A stretch of DNA of 64,000 nucleotides from Alkalimonas amylolytica (GTDB taxonomy: Bacteria; Pseudomonadota; Gammaproteobacteria; Enterobacterales; Alteromonadaceae): positions 248,001 to 312,000 of the forward strand of contig NZ_FNRM01000005.1 of assembly GCF_900107845.1 (NCBI RefSeq), given 5' to 3'. The notes under the pieces were generated by a model. The model had not been told where the DNA came from. It made no database searches and saw only the letters and a program-made list of their open reading frames with translations. The translations under genes were made by a program, and so were the position numbers. Below are positions 52,809 through 61,777 of this stretch, one piece after another (the first letter of the stretch is position 1; every line of letters begins with the position of its first letter).

Positions 52809-55652
52809 ATGTTGAAGACCAGAAAAACGCTGCTGACACTGGCGCTCGCTGCGGCCGGTGTCAGCGGTTTGGCGGTGGCTGATGCCGAGCAGGATGTGCC
52901 AGCCAGTGCCGAAGAACAGGTGGAAGTGATCCAGGTACGTGGTTTTGCCAGCAGTTTATTTCGTTCACTCGATGCCAAACGTTTTAGCGACATTGTATCG
53001 GAAACCATTTCGGCCGATGACTTAGGTGCCTTGCCGGATGTGTCGATGGCCGATGCACTGACGCGCTTGCCGGGGGTGTCGGCGGTTCGTACCGGCGGCC
53101 AGGCCGCCGAGATCAATATTCGCGGCATGTCCGGTGGTTTTGTGTTTTCTACCTTAAATGGCCGCGAGCAAGTGTCTACCAGCGGCAAGCGCAATATTGA
53201 ATTTGATCAGTACCCGTCTGAATTGATCAATTCGGCGGCGGTGTACAAGTCGCCCAAAGCTTCCTTGATTGAAGGCGGTGTGGCCGGCACGGTTGAGTTG
53301 GAAACGGCCAGCCCGCTGCGCAACACCGAACAGCATAGTTTCACGGTAAATCTGCGCGGTATGTTCAATGATCGCGCTACGGAGGTGCCGGATGGTCAGA
53401 GTGTGGGGCACCGCTTTAGTTTTTCGTATCAGGGTAAGTATCTGGACGACACCCTGGGGCTGGCGCTGGGCTATGCCAGATTGTATCAGCCCAGTGTCGC
53501 CACCCAGTTTATTGGCCTGGCTTACAATGCACAAAAAGATGTTACCGGCAACGGTCAGCCAGAGTTTTTAAGCGAAGGTTTTGAGATCCAACACCGGGGC
53601 GGTGAAGAGACCCGCAATGGTTATCTGGCCTCGGTCGAGTGGGTGCCGGTCAGTAATTTCACCTTAAAAGCCGATGCGTTTTTATCGCGTTTTGATAAAG
53701 AAGCTTTTGCCCGTGGCTTTCGGGTAAAGCTGGGTGGGGCCAGTGCCGCTGTCGGCAACCCGGTGCTGAACAACAGCTCGGTGATTGGCGGTACCTTTAA
53801 CCGTACCTCACAAAGCTTCACCCGGGTGGAAATTGTCAACGACGACAACCGCGACTTCAACAAGGTCAACAGCTTCGGCATTAACGCCGACTGGGATGTC
53901 ACCGACCGACTCAATCTGTCCGTCGATGTTTCACGCTCGACTGCCAGCAGCGATTTTCGTAACGGCCTGCTCTGGTCCCTGGTGGCCGAGGATGCCAATG
54001 CCGAGGTACCGGTACTGGATACCAATGTGTCGATCAGCTACTTGCTGAATGGCCTGAATCTGCCGGATATGGGGTTTAATCAGGCAGCCGCTTTTTCCGA
54101 TATCGACCGGGTGATGGTCAGCAAATACGGCATCTATCCCTATCTGAACTCCGATGCGGTCAATGCCTACAAGCTGGATTTGAGTTACGAGCTGGACCTG
54201 CCGGTGCTGCGCTCGATTGAGGCTGGGGTGCGTTATTCCGAGCGGCGTTACAGCAACGATCGCTCCGTGTTCGAATATGGCAGTGATGGTGCTTTTTTAA
54301 GTTCACAGCCACCGCTGCGTTTGACGCAGGACATGGTGAGTGTGGTTGATTTCAAAGGCAAATTCAGTTACTTCCCCAGCTACCTGGCGATTGATCTGGA
54401 TAAAGCACTGAATGCCTGGTTTCCACAGGGCATTCCGCAACCAGTGCAAACCTGGGGCACTGGCAACCCGGATGTGATCAACAGCCCAACCCCTGGCGTG
54501 GGGCCGAACTACAGCTGGTCGGTGCAGGAAAGTGGCCAGGTGTTTGAGGATGTGCTGGCCGCCTATTTGATGGCCAATCTGGATACTGAAATTTTTGGTT
54601 TGCCGCTGCGCGGTAATGTCGGGGTACGGCGGGTGCATACCGATCAGTCGGCCACTGATCTGGCCAATGTCGGTGGCGATCCACTGCAAGGGGCGCAGTT
54701 TATTGTCGATGAGGTCGGCCTGATCAATGGTCGCTATGCACCGGGCATTATTGGCGATAGCTACACCCACTACCTGCCCAGTCTGAACCTGAACTTAGGG
54801 TTGACCGAGAATACCCAGCTGCGTTTTGCCGCCGCCAAAGTGATCTCCCGGCCGCCGATTAACCGGCTGGCCTCCAATACCGCGATTTTTATCAGCGACG
54901 ATGGCGAGGTCAGTGGCAACAGCTCCAACAGCCCGTTCTTGCGGCCGTTTGAGGCGACGCAGTACGACTTATCCTACGAGGTGTATTTCCCGGCCGGCGC
55001 TTTTGTTGCGGCCTTGTTTTACAAGGACATCAAGTCCTTTATCAATGACTTCACCATTCAGGAGTTTGATTTTAAAGCCGCCGGTTTCCCGGTGCCGGAT
55101 CAGATCATTAACGAGGATGGTATTCCGCGTGCGACCTTTAATGGCGCTTTTTCTACCGCGGTCAACAACGACGATGGCGGTTACATTCGGGGGTTGGAAC
55201 TGGCTTACACCCAGGTGTTTAATTTCCTGCCGGATTTTTGGTCTGGTCTTGGGGTCAGTGGCAGCTACTCCTACACTCAGAGTGAGGTCAACCTGGTGAA
55301 CCCACTGGGCGGCGATCCGGTGCCCATGAGCTTTGAAGGCTTATCCCGCGAAGTCCTGACCGCCACTGTGTTTTGGGAGTATGAAGGTTTTGAAGCCCGC
55401 ATCAGCGGCCGCTACCGCTCGCCTTTTGTGTCTACCCAGATTGGTATTGATGAGCAGGTCACCAACTTTCACAGCGAAACCGTGGTCGACTTCCAGGCTG
55501 GTTATCAGTGGAACGACCATCTGAAGCTGTTGTTTCAGGTCAACAATCTGACCGATGAACCGACCAAAAGTTATTTTGGCCAGCAGGCCCAGACCGGCAC
55601 CCTGCAGTTCTTTGGCCGCCAGTATTTCCTCGGCGCTGTGTATGTCTTCTGA
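52809..55652 (+). CDS. TonB-dependent receptor for malto-oligosaccharides (Caulobacter/Xanthomonas type)
   Basis: The protein has about 947 residues from the ATG at 52809 after GGGGA; the reading from 52734 is an extension. The signal peptide ends near AVADAEQ. The plug shows EVIQVRGFASSLFRSLDAKR, DLGALPDVSMADALTRLPGV and AEINIRGMSGGFVFSTLNGR, the pattern of the large TIGR01782-type receptors for glycans, to which Caulobacter MalA belongs. The barrel ends FLGAVYVF. It is 39 bases upstream of the pullulanase gene and likely co-transcribed, so branched malto-oligosaccharides are the probable cargo. Confidence 0.93.
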   Translation: MLKTRKTLLTLALAAAGVSGLAVADAEQDVPASAEEQVEVIQVRGFASSLFRSLDAKRFSDIVSETISADDLGALPDVSMADALTRLPGVSAVRTGGQAAEINIRGMSGGFVFSTLNGREQVSTSGKRNIEFDQYPSELINSAAVYKSPKASLIEGGVAGTVELETASPLRNTEQHSFTVNLRGMFNDRATEVPDGQSVGHRFSFSYQGKYLDDTLGLALGYARLYQPSVATQFIGLAYNAQKDVTGNGQPEFLSEGFEIQHRGGEETRNGYLASVEWVPVSNFTLKADAFLSRFDKEAFARGFRVKLGGASAAVGNPVLNNSSVIGGTFNRTSQSFTRVEIVNDDNRDFNKVNSFGINADWDVTDRLNLSVDVSRSTASSDFRNGLLWSLVAEDANAEVPVLDTNVSISYLLNGLNLPDMGFNQAAAFSDIDRVMVSKYGIYPYLNSDAVNAYKLDLSYELDLPVLRSIEAGVRYSERRYSNDRSVFEYGSDGAFLSSQPPLRLTQDMVSVVDFKGKFSYFPSYLAIDLDKALNAWFPQGIPQPVQTWGTGNPDVINSPTPGVGPNYSWSVQESGQVFEDVLAAYLMANLDTEIFGLPLRGNVGVRRVHTDQSATDLANVGGDPLQGAQFIVDEVGLINGRYAPGIIGDSYTHYLPSLNLNLGLTENTQLRFAAAKVISRPPINRLASNTAIFISDDGEVSGNSSNSPFLRPFEATQYDLSYEVYFPAGAFVAALFYKDIKSFINDFTIQEFDFKAAGFPVPDQIINEDGIPRATFNGAFSTAVNNDDGGYIRGLELAYTQVFNFLPDFWSGLGVSGSYSYTQSEVNLVNPLGGDPVPMSFEGLSREVLTATVFWEYEGFEARISGRYRSPFVSTQIGIDEQVTNFHSETVVDFQAGYQWNDHLKLLFQVNNLTDEPTKSYFGQQAQTGTLQFFGRQYFLGAVYVF

Positions 55653-55691
55653 CACTGAGCACGGAACTGACTACGAATTGGAGCAAGAAAA

Positions 55692-58600
55692 ATGTCTAGT
55701 ATGAAACAATGCCTGAAGCTTGGTGCCAGTGCGCTGCTGTTGCTGTTGCTCAGTGCCTGCGGTGGCGATTCCACCGAGCAGGGCCAGGTCCTGTTAACCT
55801 GTGCTGTACCGCAAATTCCGAATCAGGCCGGCACGGCCTGTATTGATCCACCGCCAATCCAGTGCCCTGCACCCACAGTGCCGGATGCGATGAATGAAAG
55901 TTGCGTGGTGGGGGCGGATCCCAATGCACCGGACCCGGTCATTTTCCCGAATGAAAACCAGGCGGTGCTGTTTTACAAAAGGCCGCAGGACGGCAACTAC
56001 GATGGCTGGCGGCTGCACACCTGGAACAACGATGCCTGCGATGCCTATCAACCAGTGTCGATAGCCCCCTCCTGGGACAATGGTCTGCCGATTTCCGGCA
56101 TCGATCCCAACTACGGTGCCTACTGGTTGCTGGAGCTGAAAGAGGGCTATGCCGGTACCGAAGGCGCCTGCGGTAACTTCATCATCCACATTGGCACCGA
56201 AGACTCCGGTAAAGAGATGGGCGGTGGTGATTTCACCATGCCGTTATCGCAAGACGACCCGGATTTTGCCCGCATGAACTGGACCTTCTCCGGGATAGCT
56301 TCGGTGTTTGAATACCCCTTGCTGTCGTTGGGTATCAGTGTGCAGGGGGCGGCGGCACACTGGATCGATCAGCATACTTTGATCTGGAATGCCGATGTCT
56401 GGGCCGCCAACCGGGTACGCTTGTTTCACGATGCAGAGGCTGGCATTCAGGTGCTGGATGAGGATTTGACTGGCCAGTCCATTGAGCTGGTGCCGGTTGA
56501 TTTAACCGAGGCACAGCGGGCGCTGGTGCCGCATCTGGCGGAGCAGCCTGCTTTTATGCTGGATGTAGACAGAGCTAAGGCGCAGCAACTGGTGCGTCAG
56601 CAGCTGGCGTTAGCGGCTTACAACGATGAAGGCGAGTTGCTGAGCGCCACCTGGGTGCAGGCGGCTAAGGTGCTGGACGATCTCTATGCCTATGGCGAGA
56701 ACAGTGCCCTGTCGGCCCAGTTGGGTATTCATTACGAGGCGGGCAGCATCCATACCGCGGTCTGGGCGCCCACCGCCCATGAAGTGCGCTTGCAGGTTTA
56801 CAATGCAGCGAAAAACCTGCAAGACAGCGTGCTGATGGATTACGACAGCGAGACCGGCGTCTGGTCGTACAGCGCTGCTCGTGACGAGCTGGACCGCTTG
56901 TTTTACCGTTTTCAGGTCACGGCCTATCATCCGTTGACCCGTGAAGTCGAGGTGATGGAAGCGACCGATCCTTACTCGCTGAATGTCTCAATGAATGGCC
57001 GTTTCAGTCAGTTTGTCGATCTGAGCGATGATGATTTTAAGCCGGAAGGCTGGGATGAGCGTCAAGTGCCTGTGGTGCAGCACCCGGAAGACATTGTGAT
57101 TTACGAAGGTCATATCCGTGATTTTAGTATCCGCGATATGAGTACCCGGGCCGGCTGGCGCGGCAAGTACCTGGCTTTTACCGAAGACGACTCGGCGCCG
57201 GTGCAGCATTTGCGGCGTTTGGCCGAGGCGGGCGTCACCCACTTCCATGTGCTGCCCGCCACCGATCAGGCCAATATCAACGAGGATGTCAGTCAACGGG
57301 TGGAAATCACCGATACCGTCGGCCGCTTGTGTCAACTGAATCCGCAGGCACCGGTCTGTGGCGTTGAAAGCAACAGCGCCACCATCATCTCGGTACTGGA
57401 AAGCTACCTGCCCTATGAAACCAAAGCTCAGGCGCTGGTGCAGTCGATGCGGCATCTGGATGGCTTTAACTGGGGCTATGATCCACACCACTTCATTGCA
57501 CCGGAAGGCAGCTTTGCCACCGCAGTGGAAGGACCGGCCCGGGTGCGGGAAGTGCGGGCCATGATCCAGGCTTTGAATGAGATGGGACTTAGGGTAGCGC
57601 TGGATGTGGTCTACAACCATACCAGTTCGTCCGGCCTGTTTGATAAGTCGGTATTCGACAAAATAGTGCCGGGCTACTACCACCGCTACAACGAAAGCAC
57701 CGGGGTGATTGAACGCTCGACCTGCTGTGAGAACACTGCCACCGAGCACCGCATGATGGATAAGTTTATCCGCGACTCGTTGGTGATCCTGGCTCGGGAC
57801 TTCGGCTACAACGATTTTCGTTTCGACATCATGGGCCATCACCGTAAAGAAGATATTCTGGCGGCCCGTGAGGCGGTGCGCGCTGTTGATCCAGATACTT
57901 ACTTCTACGGTGAGGGCTGGAACTTTGGCGAAGTGGCCAACAATCGCCTGTTCACCCAGGCCAAGCAGCAGGATATGGCAGGCACAGCGGTCGGCACTTT
58001 CAATGATCGTATCCGGGAAGGGGTGCGCAGTGCGGCGCTGTTTAAATCGGAGTTGAGTGACTCGGATCGCAGCGAGCTGGACATCATCCGGGTTAGTCTG
58101 GCGGCTACCTTAAAAGACTATGTGTTGCTGACGCACCGGGGCAGTTCGGGCCCGGCATCCAGCTTAAACTGGAACGGTCAGCCAGCCGGCTATGCCGAAA
58201 TGCCAGCCGATATCATCAATTATGTTTCCAAACACGACAACGAAACCCTGTGGGATCAGTTGCAATACCGGCTGGATGAGCAGATGTCTGCAGCGGATCG
58301 GGTACGGGCGCAGAATATCTCCATTGCCATCCCGTTGATGAGCCAGGGCATTCCTTTCCTGCAAATGGGTGGTGATTTCCTGCGCTCTAAGTCGATGGAC
58401 AGAGACAGCTACGATGCCGGTGATTGGTTCAATTACGTCGACTTTAGCTTCCAGAGCAACAACTGGGCGGTTGGCTTGCCATTGGCAGAAAAAAATGAAG
58501 GCAACTGGGATGCCATTGCCCGTTTGTTTTTAAACCCCAATACCGCAGTGCAGCCGGAGGATATTTCCTTTGCTGCTGAAGTCTTTAACGAGTTCCTGCG

Positions 58601-59666
58601 CATTCGCAGCCAGCATCCGCTGTTCCGCTTGCGGACCGCCGGGGATGTGATGGCCCGGCTTGGCTTTCACAATGTGGGCAGCAACCAGACGCCCGGTTTG
58701 ATTGTGATGAGCATCGACGATGGGCTGGGTCTGGCCGATCTGGATCCAACCATCGATGCGCTGGTGGTGGTGATCAACGGCAATGCCCAGGAAGTAGCGC
58801 ACAGCATCCCAACCGCAACCGGTTTTGATTTGCACCCGATCCAGCAGGCTTCGGTCGATAGCCGGGTCCGTTCGGCCTATTTCCAGCAAGGACATGATGA
58901 AGGCACTTTTGTGGTCCCGGCCCGCACCATGGCGGTCTTTATTAAACCACAGCATGGCGCGCAGGGTGAAGGTTTGTCGGCCGATGCGACGACGGGTGCA
59001 CCGGATATCCCTCCTTATGAAGCCACCAGTGTCTTTGTGCGAGGCAGCTTAAATGGCTGGAGTACCGACGATGAGATGCTGTACGAAGGTGGCAATGTCT
59101 ATGCGCTGGAGCGTTATCTGGAAGCGGGCGACTATGAGTTCAAAGTGGCTTCATCCGACTGGAGCACAGTGGACTTTGGCGGCGGTGCCGATGGTGCCGA
59201 CGTGGTGCTCGGCAGCAACAAGACGCTGGCACGTCAGGGTGCCAACTTGCGGCTGGCCATCGCAACTGCCGGAACCTATCGCTTTAGCCTGAATGCTGGC
59301 AATCCGGAAGCCCCGGTGCTGTTGGTGGAAGAGAAGCGGCCTTATGGGGCGACTACCATCTACCTGCGTGGCAGCTTAAATGGCTGGAGCACGGAGACAC
59401 CGTTCAGCTATATCGGCGGGGACCGCTATCAGGTCAGCATGACACTGGAGGCACAAAACTACGAGTTTAAGTTTGCCGATGCCGATTGGGCCGACATCAA
59501 TTACGGTGCCGGTGATGACGGCGGTGCCATGGAACTGGGGGTGGGTAAAGCGCTGGTATTTAACGGCGGCAACCTGAACCTGACTTTCCCGGCAGCCGGT
59601 GACTACACCTTTACCATCGATGCCAGCGAGCCAACGGCACCGGTGCTAAAGGTCACGGCCAATTAA
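55692..59666 (+). CDS. lipoprotein pullulanase (GH13) with CBM41, CBM48 and two C-terminal repeat modules
   Basis: The 1324-residue protein has lipobox LLLLLSACGGD, so it is lipid-anchored. In order: a CBM41-like pullulan-binding domain at about 85-190 (NYDGWRLHTWNNDACDAY), an N2 domain, a CBM48-like domain at about 345-430 (HTAVWAPTAHEVRLQVYN), and the GH13 catalytic domain with region I ALDVVYNHT, nucleophile Asp in DFRFDIMGH, acid Glu in FYGEGWNFGE and region IV YVSKHDNETLWD. Two repeats of about 105 residues follow (RGSLNGWS twice), probably starch-binding. It should cleave alpha-1,6 links of pullulan or branched dextrins at the cell surface and feed the receptor encoded upstream. Confidence 0.94.
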   Translation: MSSMKQCLKLGASALLLLLLSACGGDSTEQGQVLLTCAVPQIPNQAGTACIDPPPIQCPAPTVPDAMNESCVVGADPNAPDPVIFPNENQAVLFYKRPQDGNYDGWRLHTWNNDACDAYQPVSIAPSWDNGLPISGIDPNYGAYWLLELKEGYAGTEGACGNFIIHIGTEDSGKEMGGGDFTMPLSQDDPDFARMNWTFSGIASVFEYPLLSLGISVQGAAAHWIDQHTLIWNADVWAANRVRLFHDAEAGIQVLDEDLTGQSIELVPVDLTEAQRALVPHLAEQPAFMLDVDRAKAQQLVRQQLALAAYNDEGELLSATWVQAAKVLDDLYAYGENSALSAQLGIHYEAGSIHTAVWAPTAHEVRLQVYNAAKNLQDSVLMDYDSETGVWSYSAARDELDRLFYRFQVTAYHPLTREVEVMEATDPYSLNVSMNGRFSQFVDLSDDDFKPEGWDERQVPVVQHPEDIVIYEGHIRDFSIRDMSTRAGWRGKYLAFTEDDSAPVQHLRRLAEAGVTHFHVLPATDQANINEDVSQRVEITDTVGRLCQLNPQAPVCGVESNSATIISVLESYLPYETKAQALVQSMRHLDGFNWGYDPHHFIAPEGSFATAVEGPARVREVRAMIQALNEMGLRVALDVVYNHTSSSGLFDKSVFDKIVPGYYHRYNESTGVIERSTCCENTATEHRMMDKFIRDSLVILARDFGYNDFRFDIMGHHRKEDILAAREAVRAVDPDTYFYGEGWNFGEVANNRLFTQAKQQDMAGTAVGTFNDRIREGVRSAALFKSELSDSDRSELDIIRVSLAATLKDYVLLTHRGSSGPASSLNWNGQPAGYAEMPADIINYVSKHDNETLWDQLQYRLDEQMSAADRVRAQNISIAIPLMSQGIPFLQMGGDFLRSKSMDRDSYDAGDWFNYVDFSFQSNNWAVGLPLAEKNEGNWDAIARLFLNPNTAVQPEDISFAAEVFNEFLRIRSQHPLFRLRTAGDVMARLGFHNVGSNQTPGLIVMSIDDGLGLADLDPTIDALVVVINGNAQEVAHSIPTATGFDLHPIQQASVDSRVRSAYFQQGHDEGTFVVPARTMAVFIKPQHGAQGEGLSADATTGAPDIPPYEATSVFVRGSLNGWSTDDEMLYEGGNVYALERYLEAGDYEFKVASSDWSTVDFGGGADGADVVLGSNKTLARQGANLRLAIATAGTYRFSLNAGNPEAPVLLVEEKRPYGATTIYLRGSLNGWSTETPFSYIGGDRYQVSMTLEAQNYEFKFADADWADINYGAGDDGGAMELGVGKALVFNGGNLNLTFPAAGDYTFTIDASEPTAPVLKVTAN
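59043..59389 (+). repeat. internal duplication encoding tandem C-terminal modules of pullulanase
   Basis: GGCAGCTTAAATGGCTGGAG occurs identically at 59043-59062 and 59370-59389, a distance of 327 bases or 109 codons. The encoded modules share RGSLNGWS, an EAxxYEFKxAxxDW segment and a final beta strand ending AP.L.V, pointing to a tandem duplication of one domain. Confidence 0.85.
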
Positions 59667-59687
59667 CGAAGCCTTTCCTGGCGTTTC

Positions 59688-59711
59688 GGGGACCTTTGGG
59701 TCCCCTTTTTT
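59688..59711 (+). terminator. Rho-independent terminator after pullulanase gene
   Basis: GGGGACC, loop TTTG, GGTCCCC, followed by six T. It is about 20 bases after the stop codon and closes the receptor-pullulanase transcript. Confidence 0.9.
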
Positions 59712-59786
59712 ATCAACCTGCATCACCTTTCAGCTTTGCTATACTGCTAAGTCCGAAACTAAGTCCGTAACTGTTGGAGCATAGCT

Positions 59787-60080
59787 ATGAGAGTCTGGTA
59801 TTTCGTGTTGTTTGTAAGCCTGCCTGTGCTGGCTGGTCAGCCTCAAACCACCCAGTGCACCCGTGGCGACTCGATACGGGTGATTGAAGTGGTTTACCCG
59901 GATGGTGGCGAGTTACCCTGTGAAGTGCGCTATACCCGTGATGGCGAGCAGCAGGTAGTGTGGCGAGCCCGAAATGAAGCGGGCTATTGCGAGCAAAAAG
60001 CGGCGGATTTTGTGGCAAAGCAGCGCGGCTGGGGGTATCAGTGCACCTTGTTGACACAAAGTCGCGAAGTGACCAACTGA
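59787..60080 (+). CDS. small exported hypothetical protein
   Basis: The 97-residue protein starts at an ATG after GGAG. The signal peptide is VWYFVLFVSLPVLAGQ. The mature part carries four cysteines (TTQCTRG, LPCEVRY, YCEQK, YQCTLL) and the pattern IRVIEVVYPDGGELPCEVRY. Small exported proteins of this type occur in Alteromonadales; function unknown. It lies between terminators and the convergent lipoprotein gene, so it is probably a single-gene unit. Confidence 0.72.
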   Translation: MRVWYFVLFVSLPVLAGQPQTTQCTRGDSIRVIEVVYPDGGELPCEVRYTRDGEQQVVWRARNEAGYCEQKAADFVAKQRGWGYQCTLLTQSREVTN

Positions 60081-60156
60081 AGATTGGCTGTCTTGCCGTG
60101 ATTGGAAGGCAGGAGACCGCTCTTATGGTGGTCTCCTGTTGCATCAGAGGGGGCGC

Positions 60157-61479
60157 TTAATGGCTCAGCCGCAATGTCACATCATTCGGGCTAGCAGGGT
60201 CGTGCTCTAAAGTAATGACGTAGTGTTGACCTTGCTGCAGGGTCATGGGTGCCGTTTTCTCCAGTAATAGCTCATTGCCCTGGCTGGTGATGGCGGTGAG
60301 AGCCAGTGAGATTTGGCTGGAGGGTATCCGGATCTGCTGTTGTTTGCCAATAGCCAGTTTCTGGACTTTGTAGTGGGCGCTGTGAATGGTTTCATCCGCC
60401 TGGACAAAATAGAGGTTTAATTCATCGAAGGTTGCATTCAGGTTAACTACCGTGACATCGTGCTGGTGTTGTTGCGGCCGGTTGGGTTCGATGTACTGCA
60501 GATTCCTGGCTGCACCTGTCCTGTCCTGAAATAAGACCACAACTTTGCTTTGCCCTTGCTGCAAGCTAAGTAGTTGATTTTGAATAATTGAGTTGCCTTC
60601 CATATCCTGCACAGTAAGCTGGTAATCGCCTTGTGGCAGCAGGGTATAATCACTAAGCTCCGCTTGTGCTAATTCTTGCAGTGGCTCCTGATCCAGCAGT
60701 ACCTGAACAGGCTGCATGCTGTTAAACAAGCGGAATTGGGCAGGTGCTAAGCGATGTTGTAGTTGCTCGGTGGCACTGGAGTTTAATACTACATCGATCA
60801 CCAGTTGATCCGCCAGCGGGCCAGGCAGGTCACGTATGATCAGGCTGTAGGTACTATTGTATTGAAAATGGAAATTTTGGCTTTGGAACTCTACGTGCTG
60901 TTGTCCCGGTTTCGTCAGGTGCAGGCTGTAATAACCCCGTGCCAGCTTGTCATTTGGGTATGCTACTTCGAACGGACTGAGGGTTTCCAGCAGTTCAGCT
61001 TCAGATAAAGTCTTATCTGCTTTTACCAGATGGATATCCAACTCAGGAAACTGCTGCGACAGATTGGTCAGCGTTAGCATAAACTGCTGTTCCAGACTGA
61101 CGTTGCGGTCAAACTCAACCGCCAGTAACTCAGGTTCTCCAGCCTGCTCGGTCAGAATCATTAAATGCTTGTAGCCAGCGGTCAGGGCTATACTGGCTTT
61201 TAGCAGTTGTTGTTGGCTCTGAGCTGAGGTTAGGCTGAACTCATGCTCAGTTGCATCCAGCGTACGTAAACTGGAAGCTTGCCCCAAATTAAGCTGGCTG
61301 GGCTGGTGATGATTCACCTGCAGTTGCACCGGCTCCTGGCTGGTGGCGCCATGATAAAACTGCAGGTAGCTTTGTGCATAGTTGGTTTCATCATCATCTT
61401 TATCGGAACTGCTGCCACAAGCAGTCAAACCGGACAAAAGACTCAGACTCAAAGCGATAACACGAAATTGCGTCAACAT
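60157..61479 (-). CDS. lipoprotein with repeated beta domains (DUF4397-like)
   Basis: The protein has 440 residues. Lipobox SGLTACGSSSD. Three or four related beta segments are visible, with wording like YLQFYHGATSQEPVQLQVNH, AQFRLFNSMQPVQVLLDQEP and VVNLNATFDELNLYFVQADE; this recalls DUF4397 domains, in which short strands begin with a V-x-x-x-h-x-x-P pattern. A structural envelope role is likely. It is divergent from the alpha-amylase gene. Function unknown. Confidence 0.72.
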   Translation of the reverse strand: MLTQFRVIALSLSLLSGLTACGSSSDKDDDETNYAQSYLQFYHGATSQEPVQLQVNHHQPSQLNLGQASSLRTLDATEHEFSLTSAQSQQQLLKASIALTAGYKHLMILTEQAGEPELLAVEFDRNVSLEQQFMLTLTNLSQQFPELDIHLVKADKTLSEAELLETLSPFEVAYPNDKLARGYYSLHLTKPGQQHVEFQSQNFHFQYNSTYSLIIRDLPGPLADQLVIDVVLNSSATEQLQHRLAPAQFRLFNSMQPVQVLLDQEPLQELAQAELSDYTLLPQGDYQLTVQDMEGNSIIQNQLLSLQQGQSKVVVLFQDRTGAARNLQYIEPNRPQQHQHDVTVVNLNATFDELNLYFVQADETIHSAHYKVQKLAIGKQQQIRIPSSQISLALTAITSQGNELLLEKTAPMTLQQGQHYVITLEHDPASPNDVTLRLSH

Positions 61480-61681
61480 GGTGAAATACCTATCTGGTTA
61501 GTAACCGCCAGAGCCTACTCAGTATTGGCCTGCTACAGAAGCCTTGTTGTCAAAACAACACAATTGATTACAGTGGGTTACACTTAATGCTGGGCGTAGC
61601 CCTGAGGGATGGTTGTTCCACTTTATGCAACCGAGAGCCATGGCAGAGTGGCCGAGCTGCTTAGTTGTGGGACGTGAACAG

Positions 61682-61695
61682 TGCATACGTATTCA
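61682..61695. promoter_or_regulatory. LacI-type operator before the alpha-amylase gene
   Basis: TGCATACGTATTCA matches the palindrome at 52671-52686 except for one base in the left half-site. It is 83-96 bases before the amylase ATG. The 298-base region 61480-61777 shows no other clear feature. Confidence 0.65.
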
Positions 61696-61777
61696 GTGCA
61701 AAAAGTGCGGATCTGCCACAAAGAAGTGCGTAAGTTTATGGTCAGGCATTTTTCATTGTATGCGGGAGAGCAGAGCA

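Noticed and set aside
61637-61660. tRNA-like start, GGCAGAGTGGCCGAGCTG, recalling the 5' part of serine or leucine tRNAs
   Set aside because: No matching acceptor strand, no TTC-arm consensus and no CCA-proximal stem downstream; the resemblance is limited to the D-arm wording.
61613-61777. N-terminal Cys-rich extension of the alpha-amylase reading frame
   Set aside because: It includes the operator at 61682 and precedes a normal lipoprotein signal peptide with its own ribosome site at 61778.
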